A stretch of DNA of 64,000 bases from positions 248,001-312,000 of the forward strand of contig BROI01000005.1 of the NCBI GenBank assembly GCA_027923505.1, in the 5' to 3' direction. The notes beneath the pieces were generated by a model, which saw only the letters and a list, made by a program, of their open reading frames with translations, was not told the DNA's origin and did no database searches. The first letter of the stretch is position 1. Each line of letters opens with the position of its first letter. Below are positions 49,809 through 60,659 of the stretch, in pieces. The stretch comes from Mayamaea pseudoterrestris. Taxonomy: Eukaryota > Bacillariophyta > Bacillariophyceae > Sellaphorales > Sellaphoraceae. Both the position numbers and the translations under genes were made by a program.

Positions 49809-52541
49809 ATGGCGCCTCATCCAACATCTCCTCTATCGAGAGAATGGCTTTCTATGATGGGCACGATCAATGATGATAAGCGAAGGCAGCGCGAACAAAG
49901 GCAGCCATTGAACAAATTTTACGACAGCAATCTGCAGCCACAGATAAAGCCTCCTCCGCATCAAAGGCGAAGTAGACAGCGGACTGAATCGACTCCTGCA
50001 AATGCAAAAAGCAGCTCTTGGTGGGGTATTCCAGCAATGAGGGAAAGTCCATCGATGGAACTGGAAGCTAGCAGCATTGACGACGGCGCGTTGCTGGAGG
50101 AGCGGCTCAGAGCTCGTCTTTCTCGCAACAGCACCAAAACGCAAGCACGCGTACGCTTCGATCAAACAGCGGACCACGCTCAGACTCGAGAAATGGCAGT
50201 TGCAAAGAAGTCGTCGATTTTTAACAGTCCAGCCGACAGATTACTCGATATGATGAGCGACTCCTTGTGCAGCAGCTTTGAACTCGACTCCCCATCCATG
50301 AGTTCACTCGAAAAGAGCATAGCCTCGAGTCCAATACTGCGCAACTTTATTGTTCCTGAAGACGATGATGAGTCTCAAATAATTGGAAGCGACAGTGAAT
50401 CGGAAGTTAGTGAGCCTTTCAGCCCCAGAATCATGAGCAATTGCAGAAGCAGAAGTCGTTCATTTGGATCTTACTATTCCGACCTTCCAAGTGTTCCCGC
50501 ACCAACGGAGAGTCGTTCTGACGACGACTCAAAAAGCAAATACCGGAATATACTGACGAAAATTGCAAAAGAACGAAGCGAAAGAAAGGCAATAGCAGGG
50601 CGTGGCCAGTTGCCTCTGGCGACCGGACAACACCCTTTACAACCTCCGTCTTCTAATTGGGCTCCAACAACCAACACGATTAGTCGCATGAAGGTACTAA
50701 ACGAAGACAAGAGTCTGAATACAACACAAAAAGCTGCCGTCACGACTAGCGCGCTAAACCCGCTCACTAAAATGACGACTACATTCCTGGAATCCATCGG
50801 CTTATCTAGTTCCAAGTCAGGAAGTCAATCCGAATCGCCTGCCGCTCCACTACAAAAGGAACTGGACGAGATTGAAGCTGCGCTCGCCGCTGCCAAAAAG
50901 AAAGACGCCGATGAACAAGAAAACATGTCGCATTCGCAAACTTCAAAGGAAAACGGCTTGCCAGCGTCGGTGCAAGTCTATGATGGCCGGCCGCCAAGTG
51001 GCATTTTGAGCCAGACGTCGCATAAAGGCACCACTAGACAGCAACCTGTCAAATTTATGGGCTCGGCACCTTCCATTCCTCTTACTACGAGCGTGAGCTG
51101 CCTAACGGATGACGCTAGTCCATACGGCAATGGCGAAGGCACAAAGACGTGCGTTCCGTCGGCCTTTCAAAAGCGACTAGACCAGCTCAAAAAATTGAAG
51201 GACAACAAGTTGGCAAAGCGAGAGGCGATGAAAACTGAGTCACAATCATCTGGATCAGACACTTTTAACAGTCCAGCAATGATGAACTCGAAGACTCTGC
51301 AAGCAGTACTGGGTGGATCATCAAAGTCGTCAGGACCTTCCGGGCCTAAAAGCAGCAATTCCAACATTGTCAAACCAGACGCTAAAGGATTACCTCAGCT
51401 TTCTGACTTGGACTTGCAGCGGCATGCTTATGTAGCGTACTTTACTCGAGGCCGCGAACGTACCCGTCAATCAATGCGCATTTATGAGCACATTGTGCCT
51501 CCTCGATTCCCTACCGATGGCAACGAGGTTGTTGTCAAGGTGGATGTTTCAACAATATCTGAAACTGATTCATGCGTGAGACACGGGGATTACTGGGGTG
51601 TCAATTCCACCAAGCCGCTGGACTTGCCGATCATTCCAGGCGTCGCTTTGTGTGGAACAGTCACTCAGATCGACAAATCCGCGTCTCGAAGTGGCTTAAA
51701 GATTGGCGACCAAGTCATTTCGCTGGTAAGAGCTGGTGCTAACGCGAGGCATATCTGCATCCACCCCTCCCATGTAGTCAAAATCCCAACCCATCTGAAC
51801 CTTACGGAGCCGGATAAGATTGCCTGCCTACCGGAAATATACTTGTCAGCATTCCAGGTGCTCCATATTGACCAGAAATACGGATCGCGATACTCCAAAA
51901 GTGGGTTGGCCGATAAAGCAATTCTCATCCTCGGCGGCACGACCGCAACTGGCCGCGCACTGAGTGAACTAGCCATTGCTGCTGGCTGCGGGGCCGTATA
52001 TGCCACGGCCAAGGAATCGCAGCGCTACATAGTTGAACGAAGTGGTGCAGTTCCAGTTAACCGCGATCCGGTCCACTGGTACAGTCTGCTGGCCGGCAAA
52101 ATGGACTTTGTAATCTGCGCCGACAAGGGCAACAACGAGCTATCGGAACTGAAGTACGAGCATATACAAACCCTTACACGAAGCGGCAAGCTTGTTGTTA
52201 TCGGTCCTCCCGACGACGAAGGTAGCAGAGTTGTTGACTTGGCAACTGTGGACGAGCAATCCATTGGGACTCAGCGCAAACTATACCATTACAACGTATT
52301 TGATCACTGGGAAGAGAATCGAAAGCAAGCCAAAAGAGATTTGACACATCTTCTCTACTTACTAAGCGACCTCAAGATTGCGCCCAAGATACTAGAAAAG
52401 CTTGCACTTTCTAAAGTCGCCCGAGCGCACGAAGTGATCGAAAAATCATCGCTTGGGGGCTTTGTTTTGTGCGAACCCTGGGCAAAGGATCCCCACCAGA
52501 GGTCAGGAAGTGGATCAAGTAACAGTAGATCAAGAAAATAG
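49809..52541 (+). CDS. Disordered N-terminal region fused to a medium-chain dehydrogenase/reductase fold
   Basis: 910 aa from ATG 49809 in the context TTGACCATGG. Residues 1-540 are Ser/Lys/Glu-rich and predicted disordered, with short charged helices (KELDEIEAALAAAKKKDADEQ, FQKRLDQLKKLKDNKLAKREAMK). From about 540 an MDR (quinone oxidoreductase-like) fold begins: VVVKVDVSTISETDSCVRHGDYWG, LPIIPGVALCGTVTQ, LKIGDQVISLVRAGANARH, the dinucleotide-binding segment AILILGGTTATGRALSELAIAAGC, DFVICADKG and GKLVVIGPPDDEG. No structural zinc-site cysteine cluster is visible. It may bind NADP(H) and reduce quinones, or have lost activity and act as a scaffold. The combination is unusual to me. Confidence 0.7.
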   Translation: MAPHPTSPLSREWLSMMGTINDDKRRQREQRQPLNKFYDSNLQPQIKPPPHQRRSRQRTESTPANAKSSSWWGIPAMRESPSMELEASSIDDGALLEERLRARLSRNSTKTQARVRFDQTADHAQTREMAVAKKSSIFNSPADRLLDMMSDSLCSSFELDSPSMSSLEKSIASSPILRNFIVPEDDDESQIIGSDSESEVSEPFSPRIMSNCRSRSRSFGSYYSDLPSVPAPTESRSDDDSKSKYRNILTKIAKERSERKAIAGRGQLPLATGQHPLQPPSSNWAPTTNTISRMKVLNEDKSLNTTQKAAVTTSALNPLTKMTTTFLESIGLSSSKSGSQSESPAAPLQKELDEIEAALAAAKKKDADEQENMSHSQTSKENGLPASVQVYDGRPPSGILSQTSHKGTTRQQPVKFMGSAPSIPLTTSVSCLTDDASPYGNGEGTKTCVPSAFQKRLDQLKKLKDNKLAKREAMKTESQSSGSDTFNSPAMMNSKTLQAVLGGSSKSSGPSGPKSSNSNIVKPDAKGLPQLSDLDLQRHAYVAYFTRGRERTRQSMRIYEHIVPPRFPTDGNEVVVKVDVSTISETDSCVRHGDYWGVNSTKPLDLPIIPGVALCGTVTQIDKSASRSGLKIGDQVISLVRAGANARHICIHPSHVVKIPTHLNLTEPDKIACLPEIYLSAFQVLHIDQKYGSRYSKSGLADKAILILGGTTATGRALSELAIAAGCGAVYATAKESQRYIVERSGAVPVNRDPVHWYSLLAGKMDFVICADKGNNELSELKYEHIQTLTRSGKLVVIGPPDDEGSRVVDLATVDEQSIGTQRKLYHYNVFDHWEENRKQAKRDLTHLLYLLSDLKIAPKILEKLALSKVARAHEVIEKSSLGGFVLCEPWAKDPHQRSGSGSSNSRSRK

Positions 52542-53290
52542 TTGACCGTGAATCTCGAGTCATGACAGACAATTACCAGCAAGGCCCTCCGTTAGAACGA
52601 ACACAGAACCAAACATTTATTCGTAACCTGATGTAGACCGGAGCGAGAGGGCAAGCGAGCTTGTATAATAATTTATAGTCTATAAATTGGCATGTTATGC
52701 TTACTTGCAGGTCTTTGTATGATGTTTCATGTGACCTTCCTTTCAATGCGCAAGCACTTACAGGTTCAAGATGACACTGGAACAAAATTTGTATCATACA
52801 TAGTAGCTAACACTTTTAGCATATCGTACCGGTACTGAGCGGAATTCCGACCGATTGACAAGCTGCACCATGGACATCATACATCTTGGCTGTCTGCACC
52901 TAAGCAGCACACGGCAGTCGTCCTCAAAGTCACCCTTCGACTAGAACCAAGCAAGGGCGAATAGAGAAGGGGACAAAGTTCTGGCGTAAATTGCGCGAAT
53001 TCAATCTTCCTTTGGCGCAGCGTCGAGCTTCTAGTCTCATTTTGCATGCACGTCAAACCTTTCGCTGAATTGCCGCAACGCCGCACCGTCGACGTAAAGA
53101 AGCTTAAGATTACGAAAGGAAGTTCGCGACTTTATTGAGTGGAATTCGCTTTGCGCCGACCAATTTGTATTTATCACCCGATTGAGCCGCCCGTCAAGCG
53201 CGCCGTCGCGCCGTCCTGCAACAACTGCGACTCTAGCTTCACTATACAATTCGCAACCAAGGAAGCAGGAAGCTGTAATTAAGATACTTT
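52542..53290. other. 749-bp intergenic region with GTACCGGTAC
   Basis: Upstream of the LRR gene. The perfect palindrome GTACCGGTAC is at 52826-52835. Minus-strand frames here (for example at 53037-53249) have no recognisable features. Confidence 0.4.
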
Positions 53291-55125
53291 ATGATGGCTG
53301 CGACATATTTTGCAGCCGACGTCATATTAGATTGGTCAGGAAGCCTTGAACCGCAAGCCTTTTTCCGATCGACACGGGCCGCAGCGGGGGCGTCCGACAA
53401 TCGAGACACTATTGGTTTGAACATGGATGGACGATTTTTAGGCGCCTTTTCTCGGTTGCCGGATGCTGCGGCGGATGAAGTGCTTGCGACTATAAAAAGG
53501 AATCCAATTACGACCATTTACGTAGGAACGTTTCCGTTGCCAAACAATCACCGAGGAGTGGCGTCAGATAATGCATATATATCAAGACTCGTCCTCCTCT
53601 TCTGCTGTTTGAAATCGCTGCGCTCTATCAAGAATGTCTTTCTGGATGCCACGCCGAAAGAAGGGATAGAACACGCGATGACTCTGCAATACTTACGAAA
53701 TGCTCAAAATTTGACATTGATGGGGCAGTTTGGATATCAAGTGACATCTGAAGTATTCGCATCTTTCAAAATGCTCACTAAACTCCATCATGTCAAGATT
53801 CACTTAGCTGGTGATTGCCTCGGTTTTTTGCAACCGTTGTTATGTACACGGTCGCCTTATCTCCTTCACCTGTCACTGATCAAAGTAGCAAGCGCGGGTC
53901 CCGTCACACTGAACGATGCACAGTCTCTTTTTTCCATTCTTGCTTGCGGCAAAATACTTATTGTGGAAATCGAGAATTTCGAGCTGTCAGGAGAAAATGT
54001 TTGTCGCATATTTTGCGATGGAGTCGCTCAAGCCAAAATGCATGTGTTTGATTTGAAAAATTGTGTTGTCCATGACCCCATTCACTTTGCCCATGCATTG
54101 TCTGTCAGTCAAGTAACTGTAACATCACTTTATGAAGTAATGTTTGCTTTAGAACGAACTAAACTTAACACATGCATCAAGTCTTCAAAGGATTTTGAAA
54201 AGAATCCCCGGCGTAAATGCGCGGCGAGCCCGAATAGTCACGTCCTTGCCCATCTTGTGGGAAATTTGTCTCGAAGCGTTCTTTTCGACTCATTGGGAGT
54301 TACAACAGAACTCTATGCAGCCGATCTGGACGAAGCTTTGGCTTTTTGCGTCACCAATCGCCCCGACATCGACAAATTTGAAGTCAGCTGCAGCGCAATT
54401 TTACCTACTCAGCCTGGTTACAAGTCCCCGGCACTCCTTGACGCCATGCGAACGAACTATGGTTTGCGTAATTGCACCTTTACTTCTCCACCAATTTGGA
54501 ACGATTCGCTCAAAGACCCATGGGATCCAGACTTCAAGCAAGAAGTGGCCATGTATTGCCGCTTGAACAATTCCGGTCGCGGGTATCTCGCATTGACGCG
54601 GCGAACAAGTACAAGGGATCCACAGTTCTAGAAACTGTTACGGATGACTTGAACTGCTTGCTTTGTCGTGTGCGGGAGAATCCAAGCCTTTGCCTGCGGC
54701 ACGTCGAACCGAAAGTGTCGCTGCGTTCAATGATTGGCGAACTGACAGTGAAGCTCGCCAGTGTTTCTTTGGAGGATGACAGGGTGGGTCACAGCTTAAT
54801 CATAGCGCGCTCTAGCATGAAGGATGGGCATTCGAAGTGTATATCGGTGACCAGTGGGAGCCGCCCGCCTATGCCAGCTGAACCAGTTGCATCACGCGTC
54901 CTTACCATCGCTTGCCAATCTCACCCAACCCTACGCGACACTGGCTACCAAAAACAACTCCAGACACTTGGTCAGTCACCACTGCTTCATGCACATGCAC
55001 GCCCGGATCGCAAACGCAAATTGTCGGACGGATTTGACAATGCGTCCATTGGCGTGAATAGATTGGCATTCATTGAACCGCTTGCTCATGATAGGCGCGG
55101 CCGCAAGCGACAAAAGACGGAATAG
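53291..55125 (+). pseudogene. Leucine-rich-repeat-like protein split by a frameshift
   Basis: Two overlapping + frames together match one protein type. Frame 1 (53291-54631, 446 aa, MMAATYFAADVILDWSG) has irregular LRR-like units (LRSIKNVFLDA, LRNAQNLTLMGQFG, HLSLIKVASAG) and ends shortly after YCRLNNSGRGYLALTRR. Frame 2 becomes meaningful exactly there (about 54587) with RIDAANKYKGSTVLETVTDDLNCLLCRVRENPSLC and runs to 55125, ending in a basic tail (RKRKLSDGFD, RRGRKRQKTE) like a nuclear signal. The block N-(R/N)xGRxYL ... DLxCLxxxxxENPSLC is a common C-terminal signature of diatom LRR proteins. So a single-base -1 type shift near 54587-54632 breaks the gene, or there is a sequence error. No credible intron bridges it. 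Confidence 0.6.
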
Positions 55126-55487
55126 CATGTGCCAATTAGCGACACGGACATGTTGGTCGACTGAGTCTTGATGTCAATGGCAGTGGAGATGGCAGTGCCT
55201 GGCCATAAATAGTTGGCAGCATACCATCATCTTTACTACCCTGCGGGCAGACTTGCTTGCCGCTTGATACGCGACGATGACGAACACTACATTTATATAC
55301 TCATCATAAATTCGAGCTTTATCTGGTACACTTTGTCTGCGACACACTCCATCGAGCCGCCTGGACATCACAAGAACATTGATAAGGATCCCGCCGGTTG
55401 CCTTCGGTAGCTAGGAATCGACAACCGTTGCGACGTCTGCCGTCGTTCAAGATCTTCCACTTCGCTCCAGAACTCCACGCAACAACC
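55126..55487. other. 362-bp intergenic region
   Basis: Between the LRR-like gene and the Rieske oxygenase gene, both + strand. It contains the promoter of the latter; no other feature is recognised. A frame open from 55398 runs into the oxygenase but lacks a better start. Confidence 0.4.
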
Positions 55488-57192
55488 ATGACACGACCAA
55501 GATGCTTTCGCACAACAATTGGAGTTATAATTACCTTTATTTTCTGCAAGTGCTGTTTGGTGACATCGTTCCTGACCGAAACAAGTACTCGTCCCATTCA
55601 CAAACTGCAGCCGACTCTATTTCGCTCGTTGCTCAAAGCTACATCGGCGACGACTGCCAACACGCCATTGGCAACCTCGAGTACTTTTGACTGGGAGCAT
55701 CAGTGGTATCCAGTCGCTCCTGTCAGAGACTTGGAAACAAATCGTCCCAACAGGGTGACTCTGCTCGGCCGCGACTTTTGCCTGTGGTATTCAAAGGACG
55801 ATGGAACGACAGGCAAATGGCAGGCCTTTGCCGATGCGTGTCCACATCGTTTAGTTCCACTGTCGGAAGGCCGGATTGAAAACAATTTACTACAATGTGC
55901 CTACCATGGATGGGAGTTTGATGAGTCTGGATCCTGCGTTCGCATTCCGCAGATTGGCGCATCCTTGAGGGAGAGTCAGTCGTCTCCAGCTTTGGCGAGT
56001 CCACGCGCCTGCGCCACCTCCTTTCCCGTTTGCGTGACGCAAGACTTGGTTTGGATATTTCCGTCAACGACCAATCAAGAGTTGGCGTTGCAGAAGCAGC
56101 CAGCAATTATCCAGGAGCTGGACGATGATCGCAATCTTGACGCGACGAGCTTGTACACGCGCGATCTTCCATACTCGTGGGATGTTTTGGTGGAAAACCT
56201 TTGCGATCCATCGCACGTTTCCTTTTCGCACCATGGCTTTATGAATGGGGCAAATCGCTACAACGAGAATCAGGCTCTGGATCTCACCGTGACAACGGAA
56301 CGTGTCGATGGATTCGAAGCCACGAGGGATGGTGTGTCGGCCGATGAGTACATGGTTCGCTTTCAAGCTCCTTGTCTGTAAGTGTAGTGGAAGTCAAGAT
56401 AGTGGCTGCACGCCCTGCAGTCTCATCTCATCGAACTTTTGCTTCCAAATCTACAGATTGTACTACTCCATTTCTCGTAATTCTAGAATAGGAAAGTCAT
56501 ACATTGGGATTGGAAGCTACTGCGTTCCGACGGCGCCTGGCAAGTGTCGCTTGATTGCGCGCTTTCCGTTTCGCGTTCCGGTGGCACCAGTCATGTTGAT
56601 GCTACGCAATACCCCATCATGGATTACGCACTTATCGCAGAATGTGATTTTGGATTCCGATGTTGTCTTTTTGGCATCGCAGGATGAGCGTCTTCACAGA
56701 CGAGACAAAGACAAGGACGCTTTGACGTCACCAAGCTACTACATGCCGTCGCGAGCGGATACGTTGGTTCGTGCCTTTCGCAAGTGGCTAGTAACGGCGG
56801 GAGGTGGAGGTCCATTGTGGCTTGGCATCCCCGCCGCTCGGAGTGGAGGCGCATCGACGAGTTGGAATAGAGTTCCTGCAAGAAGTGGACGTGACGAGTT
56901 GCTTGATCGCTACCGCCAGCATACAGAGATTTGCTCCTCCTGTCGAAGTGCACACCGAAACTTGTATAGGCTACAAGAAGTTTGCAAATATTCCAGCATT
57001 TGCCTTTTCGCTTGGGCATCACTATTGCGACGAAAAGGACCAATGATCGCGGCGTTACTTTTGTTCATTGCGCCACGCTTAATATTGGAGCCATTGATTA
57101 AACGACTAGAATGTGTCCCTTGGCCACGAAAATCGTGGCTGCAATCAAAATTACCAAAGGACAAGGCTTTAAGTGAGAAGGAGAACGATTGA
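55488..57192 (+). CDS. PAO: Rieske oxygenase of the pheophorbide a oxygenase (PAO/TIC55) family
   Basis: Two exons, 55488-56377 and 56457-57192, around a 79-nt GTAAGT...CAG intron, give 541 aa, close to plant PAO (about 537). The leader MTRPRCFRTTIGVIITFIFCKCCLVTSFLTE has a signal-peptide core followed by TSF, compatible with plastid import. The Rieske centre is CPHRLVPLSEGRIENNLLQCAYHGWEF (about 118-144); the mononuclear iron site is ENLCDPSHVSFSHHG (about 236-250). The C-terminal CxxC of the family is EICSSCRSAH (about 454), and a membrane helix (MIAALLLFIAPRLILEPL) is near the end. PAO opens the chlorophyll ring during breakdown; other family members (TIC55, PTC52) are not excluded. Confidence 0.88.
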
Positions 57193-57669
57193 GCAGTGAG
57201 TAGCTGCAATTGCCAAGCGCTTTCCTTCTGCTCTGTCCTAGTGCCAGCGTCAACCGCTCCCAAGTTCTCGACCCTTAAAAGATAGCTATACTTTGAACAG
57301 AGGCGGCAATAGATAGATAACAAGATACTACACCAGTAGAATAAGTAGTTGTGTAAAGGCGGTTGGAGTATCGAGAGCGAAGGAGCTCTGACCAGTGGAA
57401 CCGAACCAGTGAGCGGGCACAATGACCATTATTTACAAAGTTGCCTGACTTGAATGACCCATGATTCATATAGCCCTTCGTTTCGACATGCGCTCACATA
57501 ACCGCTGGTTCCATCGCATTCCGTTGAATTGACCAATCAGGCCCTTGACGCTGGTAGTGTGCCTTCTCACACAAACCTGACGAAAGGCATCGGCCCTTTG
57601 ATAGAAACAGCTGGCCTCACCATTCAAGCACGACACATAAACCAGTCAAGCAGCAGCACCTCCATCACC
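57193..57669. other. 477-bp intergenic region
   Basis: Upstream of the secreted Cys-rich gene, which is preceded by the start context CATCACCATGG. No recognised motif or gene. Confidence 0.4.
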
Positions 57670-60560
57670 ATGGCGCGCCTCAGCCGTCTACTGGGCTTGC
57701 GGAAAATACTATTGCTGCTCCTTCTGCAGCATGCCTGCACTTGGCTACTTGCCGCATCTTCTGAATCGTTGGATTGTGTAATCAATGGTAGATTAATCGA
57801 TTCAAAGTGGAGTGTTCACGACGGCCGTTGCGTTCCAAGCAGCAAAGAATACTTATTGGGAGATTTGGAAATAGAATCAAACCAAGACGGCTTCTACAAC
57901 AATGTTAAACTGATATGGAAGAGTCAAATTGCAGGTCTTCGCGTCCCTTCCGGTGGTCGCATTACTTTGGATTTGAGCTGCACTCCCTTTTTTGTCGTGC
58001 AAGGCCTTGATGGCTTTTCCGTTGCAAATGAATTCGGACAGGATGTGCCAATTCACAATCACGAGACCGTGTCCATGCTTCCAGATGGTACTGTTGCTAC
58101 CGACAGCAGCAGTTCGATTCAATCGGATGCCACGACAGTCAGCTTTACCATTGACCGCGCACTCTCCGTCACGCAAATTTCCCTTGCGGCTGTTCGACAC
58201 GAGCGCCCACACTACGCCCTTTGCGACGACCCTTGTGTTACCTTGTCACTGCATGATCACAATGGAATAATGCTGGAAATGTTTGCGATTCCATTCAGCA
58301 ATCTGCATGGAAATGTTAATAGTAATCATCCGAGTCCTAACAGCCCGAAAGACAAGAGTGATGGCGAAGTTTTACAAACGTTTCCGTTTGTCGCGGACGG
58401 CAAGCCTTCATCGTTGCTGGCTTTGGAAAGTCTAGAAATGTGGCAAGCCGTAACTTTAGTAAGAGAGCAAGAAATACAGATCGAAATGATCTATCACGAT
58501 GAACTTGAGCAGCGCTTCCGGCTCGACACGCACTATTTGATTTTTGTCGAGGGCTACCACTTGGTAAACCTTTATGATGATATGCGGCGAGTCGGCTCCA
58601 TTCAGGTAGATGGGCCTGTGAAATTACAGCCCGTGGAAGCTAGTATCATAGCGGTCCGGTATGACGCAGCCAATGTTTCCTACACAATCAGTATTAGTAT
58701 GGAAGACAGTGGCGGGCAGCAAACATATCATTATAACTCAACTCAGGTGGCAGACCATAAACCAAACAACCGAAATTTGCAGGCATACTGTCCTCTCGCC
58801 AGAGATTGCGGAACTAATGGAAAAATTGTCTGCTATCAGTACTCACCTGGCAAATATACGGAGCTTTGCGCTTGCGACGGATGCCAATATTATCCTACCA
58901 ATCCTTCGACGTACACATGTGATGACTGCAGTAGTACAATTCCTTGGACTTGTCCAACAACACCCAAGCTATGGGATGGTACGTACATGGCACAAATTTG
59001 TTTGAAAGAGCAAACTGTAATACAAACTTCGCTCACATGCACTCACTATCGTTGATTGAATGTAGCTTGCACGAAACCGAACGAAGTTCGTATATGCCAT
59101 GCCGGAAATTCTGGAATAAAACCCAAATACACAGATATATGCGGCTTGTCAAGTGCCCATGTCTCAGAAAAGAATGATTATTGGTAAGTGCACGGTTGAG
59201 TGCATCTGTTTGATAGTCAACTTTCATTACTCACCTTAGCTCATTTACAGTGGATACTGGTAAGTGTGTGCCAAACATAATTGCAGCCATTTTTTTGTTG
59301 TGAACCCCAGCCTGATTAAACCTTGTTATTTTTCACAAATGCAGTTCTGGCTCACCACCAACAAAAGCTTCAAGGCCAAGCAGGACTCCTTCACGCACTC
59401 CAAGCAGGACCCCAAGCAGGACACCTTCACGCACTCCAAGCAGAACACCTTCACGCACTCCAAGCAGGACTCCAAGCAGAACCCCTAGTAGGATGCCAAG
59501 CAGGACACCATCACGCACTCCAAGCAGAACACCAAGTAGGACTCCAAGCCGTACACCAAGCAGGACTCCAAGCAGGACACCATCACGCACTCCAAGCAGG
59601 ACTCCAAGCCGTACGCCAAGCAGGACACCATCACGCACTCCAAGCAGGACTCCAAGCCGTACGCCAAGCAGGACACCATCACGCACTCCAAGCAGAACTC
59701 CAAGCAGGACTCCAAGCAGGACTCCAAGCAGGACTCCAAGCAGGACTCCAAGCAGGACACCATCACGCACTCCAAGCAGGACACCAAGTAGGACTCCAAG
59801 CAGGACTCCAAGCAGCAGCTGCACACACCCAAGCAGACTCCAAGCCAGGACACCAACTCAAGCAGTCCAAGCAGGACACCAAGCCGAGGATCAGCCCACG
59901 CCCAGCAGGACTCCCAGGATTCAACAACCACCCCAAGCAAGACCCCAAGCAGGACTCCAAGCAAGACTCCAAGCAGAACTCCAAGCAGGACCCCAAGTAG
60001 AACTCCAAGCAGGACTCCAAGCAGAACCCCAACCTCCCACTCAAGCAGAACACCAAGCAGACCCCGGACTCCGCAGTGACTCCTCAGCACTCCACCCAAG
60101 CAGACGCACCATCACGCACCCCAAGCGGACCCAAGCCAAGCCAGGACTCACCAAGCGAGGACCCAGCTCCTTCAGCACACCAAGCAGGACACCCACAGCA
60201 CCGCTCCAAGCAGGACTCCAGCACTCACCCAAGCAGATCGCCACAAGGCAGTCAAGACCCAAGCCAAGCCCAGGAGCACCCTCCCAAGCCGAGCGCACCC
60301 AGCCCAGTGCAGCACCAAGCATGTCACCCTCCGGGCTCCCAGGTGTCTCCCAGCGACTCACAAGCAGCTTGCCACCAAGTGGCCGCCAAGCAGACCCCAG
60401 CGCCAAGCCCCCAAGCAGGCACCCAAGCAGGACCCCAAGTAACTCTCCCGAGTGCAGCACCAAGCCGTCACCCTCCGTGGCTCCCAGTGTGTCTCCAAGC
60501 ACTCACCCAAGCAGGACTTGCCATCAAGTGTGCCGTCAAGACCCAAGCCAAGCCAAGTGA
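57670..60560 (+). CDS. Secreted Cys-rich protein with C-terminal PSRT repeats (3' structure uncertain)
   Basis: Exons 57670-58978, 59066-59183, a 9-nt exon 59251-59259 and exon 4 from 59345 join in frame. ATG 57670 precedes a signal peptide (LRKILLLLLLQHACTWLLAA). The ectodomain (about 30-430) is beta-rich with scattered cysteines; a Cys-rich segment follows (CPLARDCGTNGKIVCYQYSPG, CACDGCQYYP, CTKPNEVRICHAG, then CGYC). Exon 4 then codes a long run of PSRT tetrapeptides from a 12-bp unit (about 59390-59820). The frame is open to TGA 60558-60560 (883 aa), but after 59830 it leaves the Pro-Ser register, and downstream DNA still codes PS repeats in other frames. The true gene may continue past 60560, with introns or frame errors. 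Likely an extracellular or cell-wall protein. Confidence 0.6.
59390..59820 (+). repeat. 12-bp minisatellite coding PSRT
   Basis: Dozens of tandem copies of a CCAAGCAGGACT-like 12-mer with third-position and single-base variants (AGGACA/CGTACG, TCACGC) code Pro-Ser-Arg-Thr. The 12-bp period keeps the frame. Because the unit has no stop in several frames, all + frames and some minus frames are also open here. Confidence 0.9.
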
Positions 60561-60659
60561 GTCACCCAGCCGGCCAGCTTCCCAGTGCAGCACCAAGCTG
60601 TCACCCTCCGTGGCTCCCAGCTCCAGCACTCCCTTCAGCATCTTGCATCAAGTGTGCCG

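Noticed and set aside
59333-60502. Minus-strand open frames coding Leu-Gly-Val and Trp/Cys repeats across the PS array
   Set aside because: They are exact antisense shadows of the 12-bp and 144-bp repeats; the plus strand carries the spliced secreted N-terminus and the PS register, so plus is coding.
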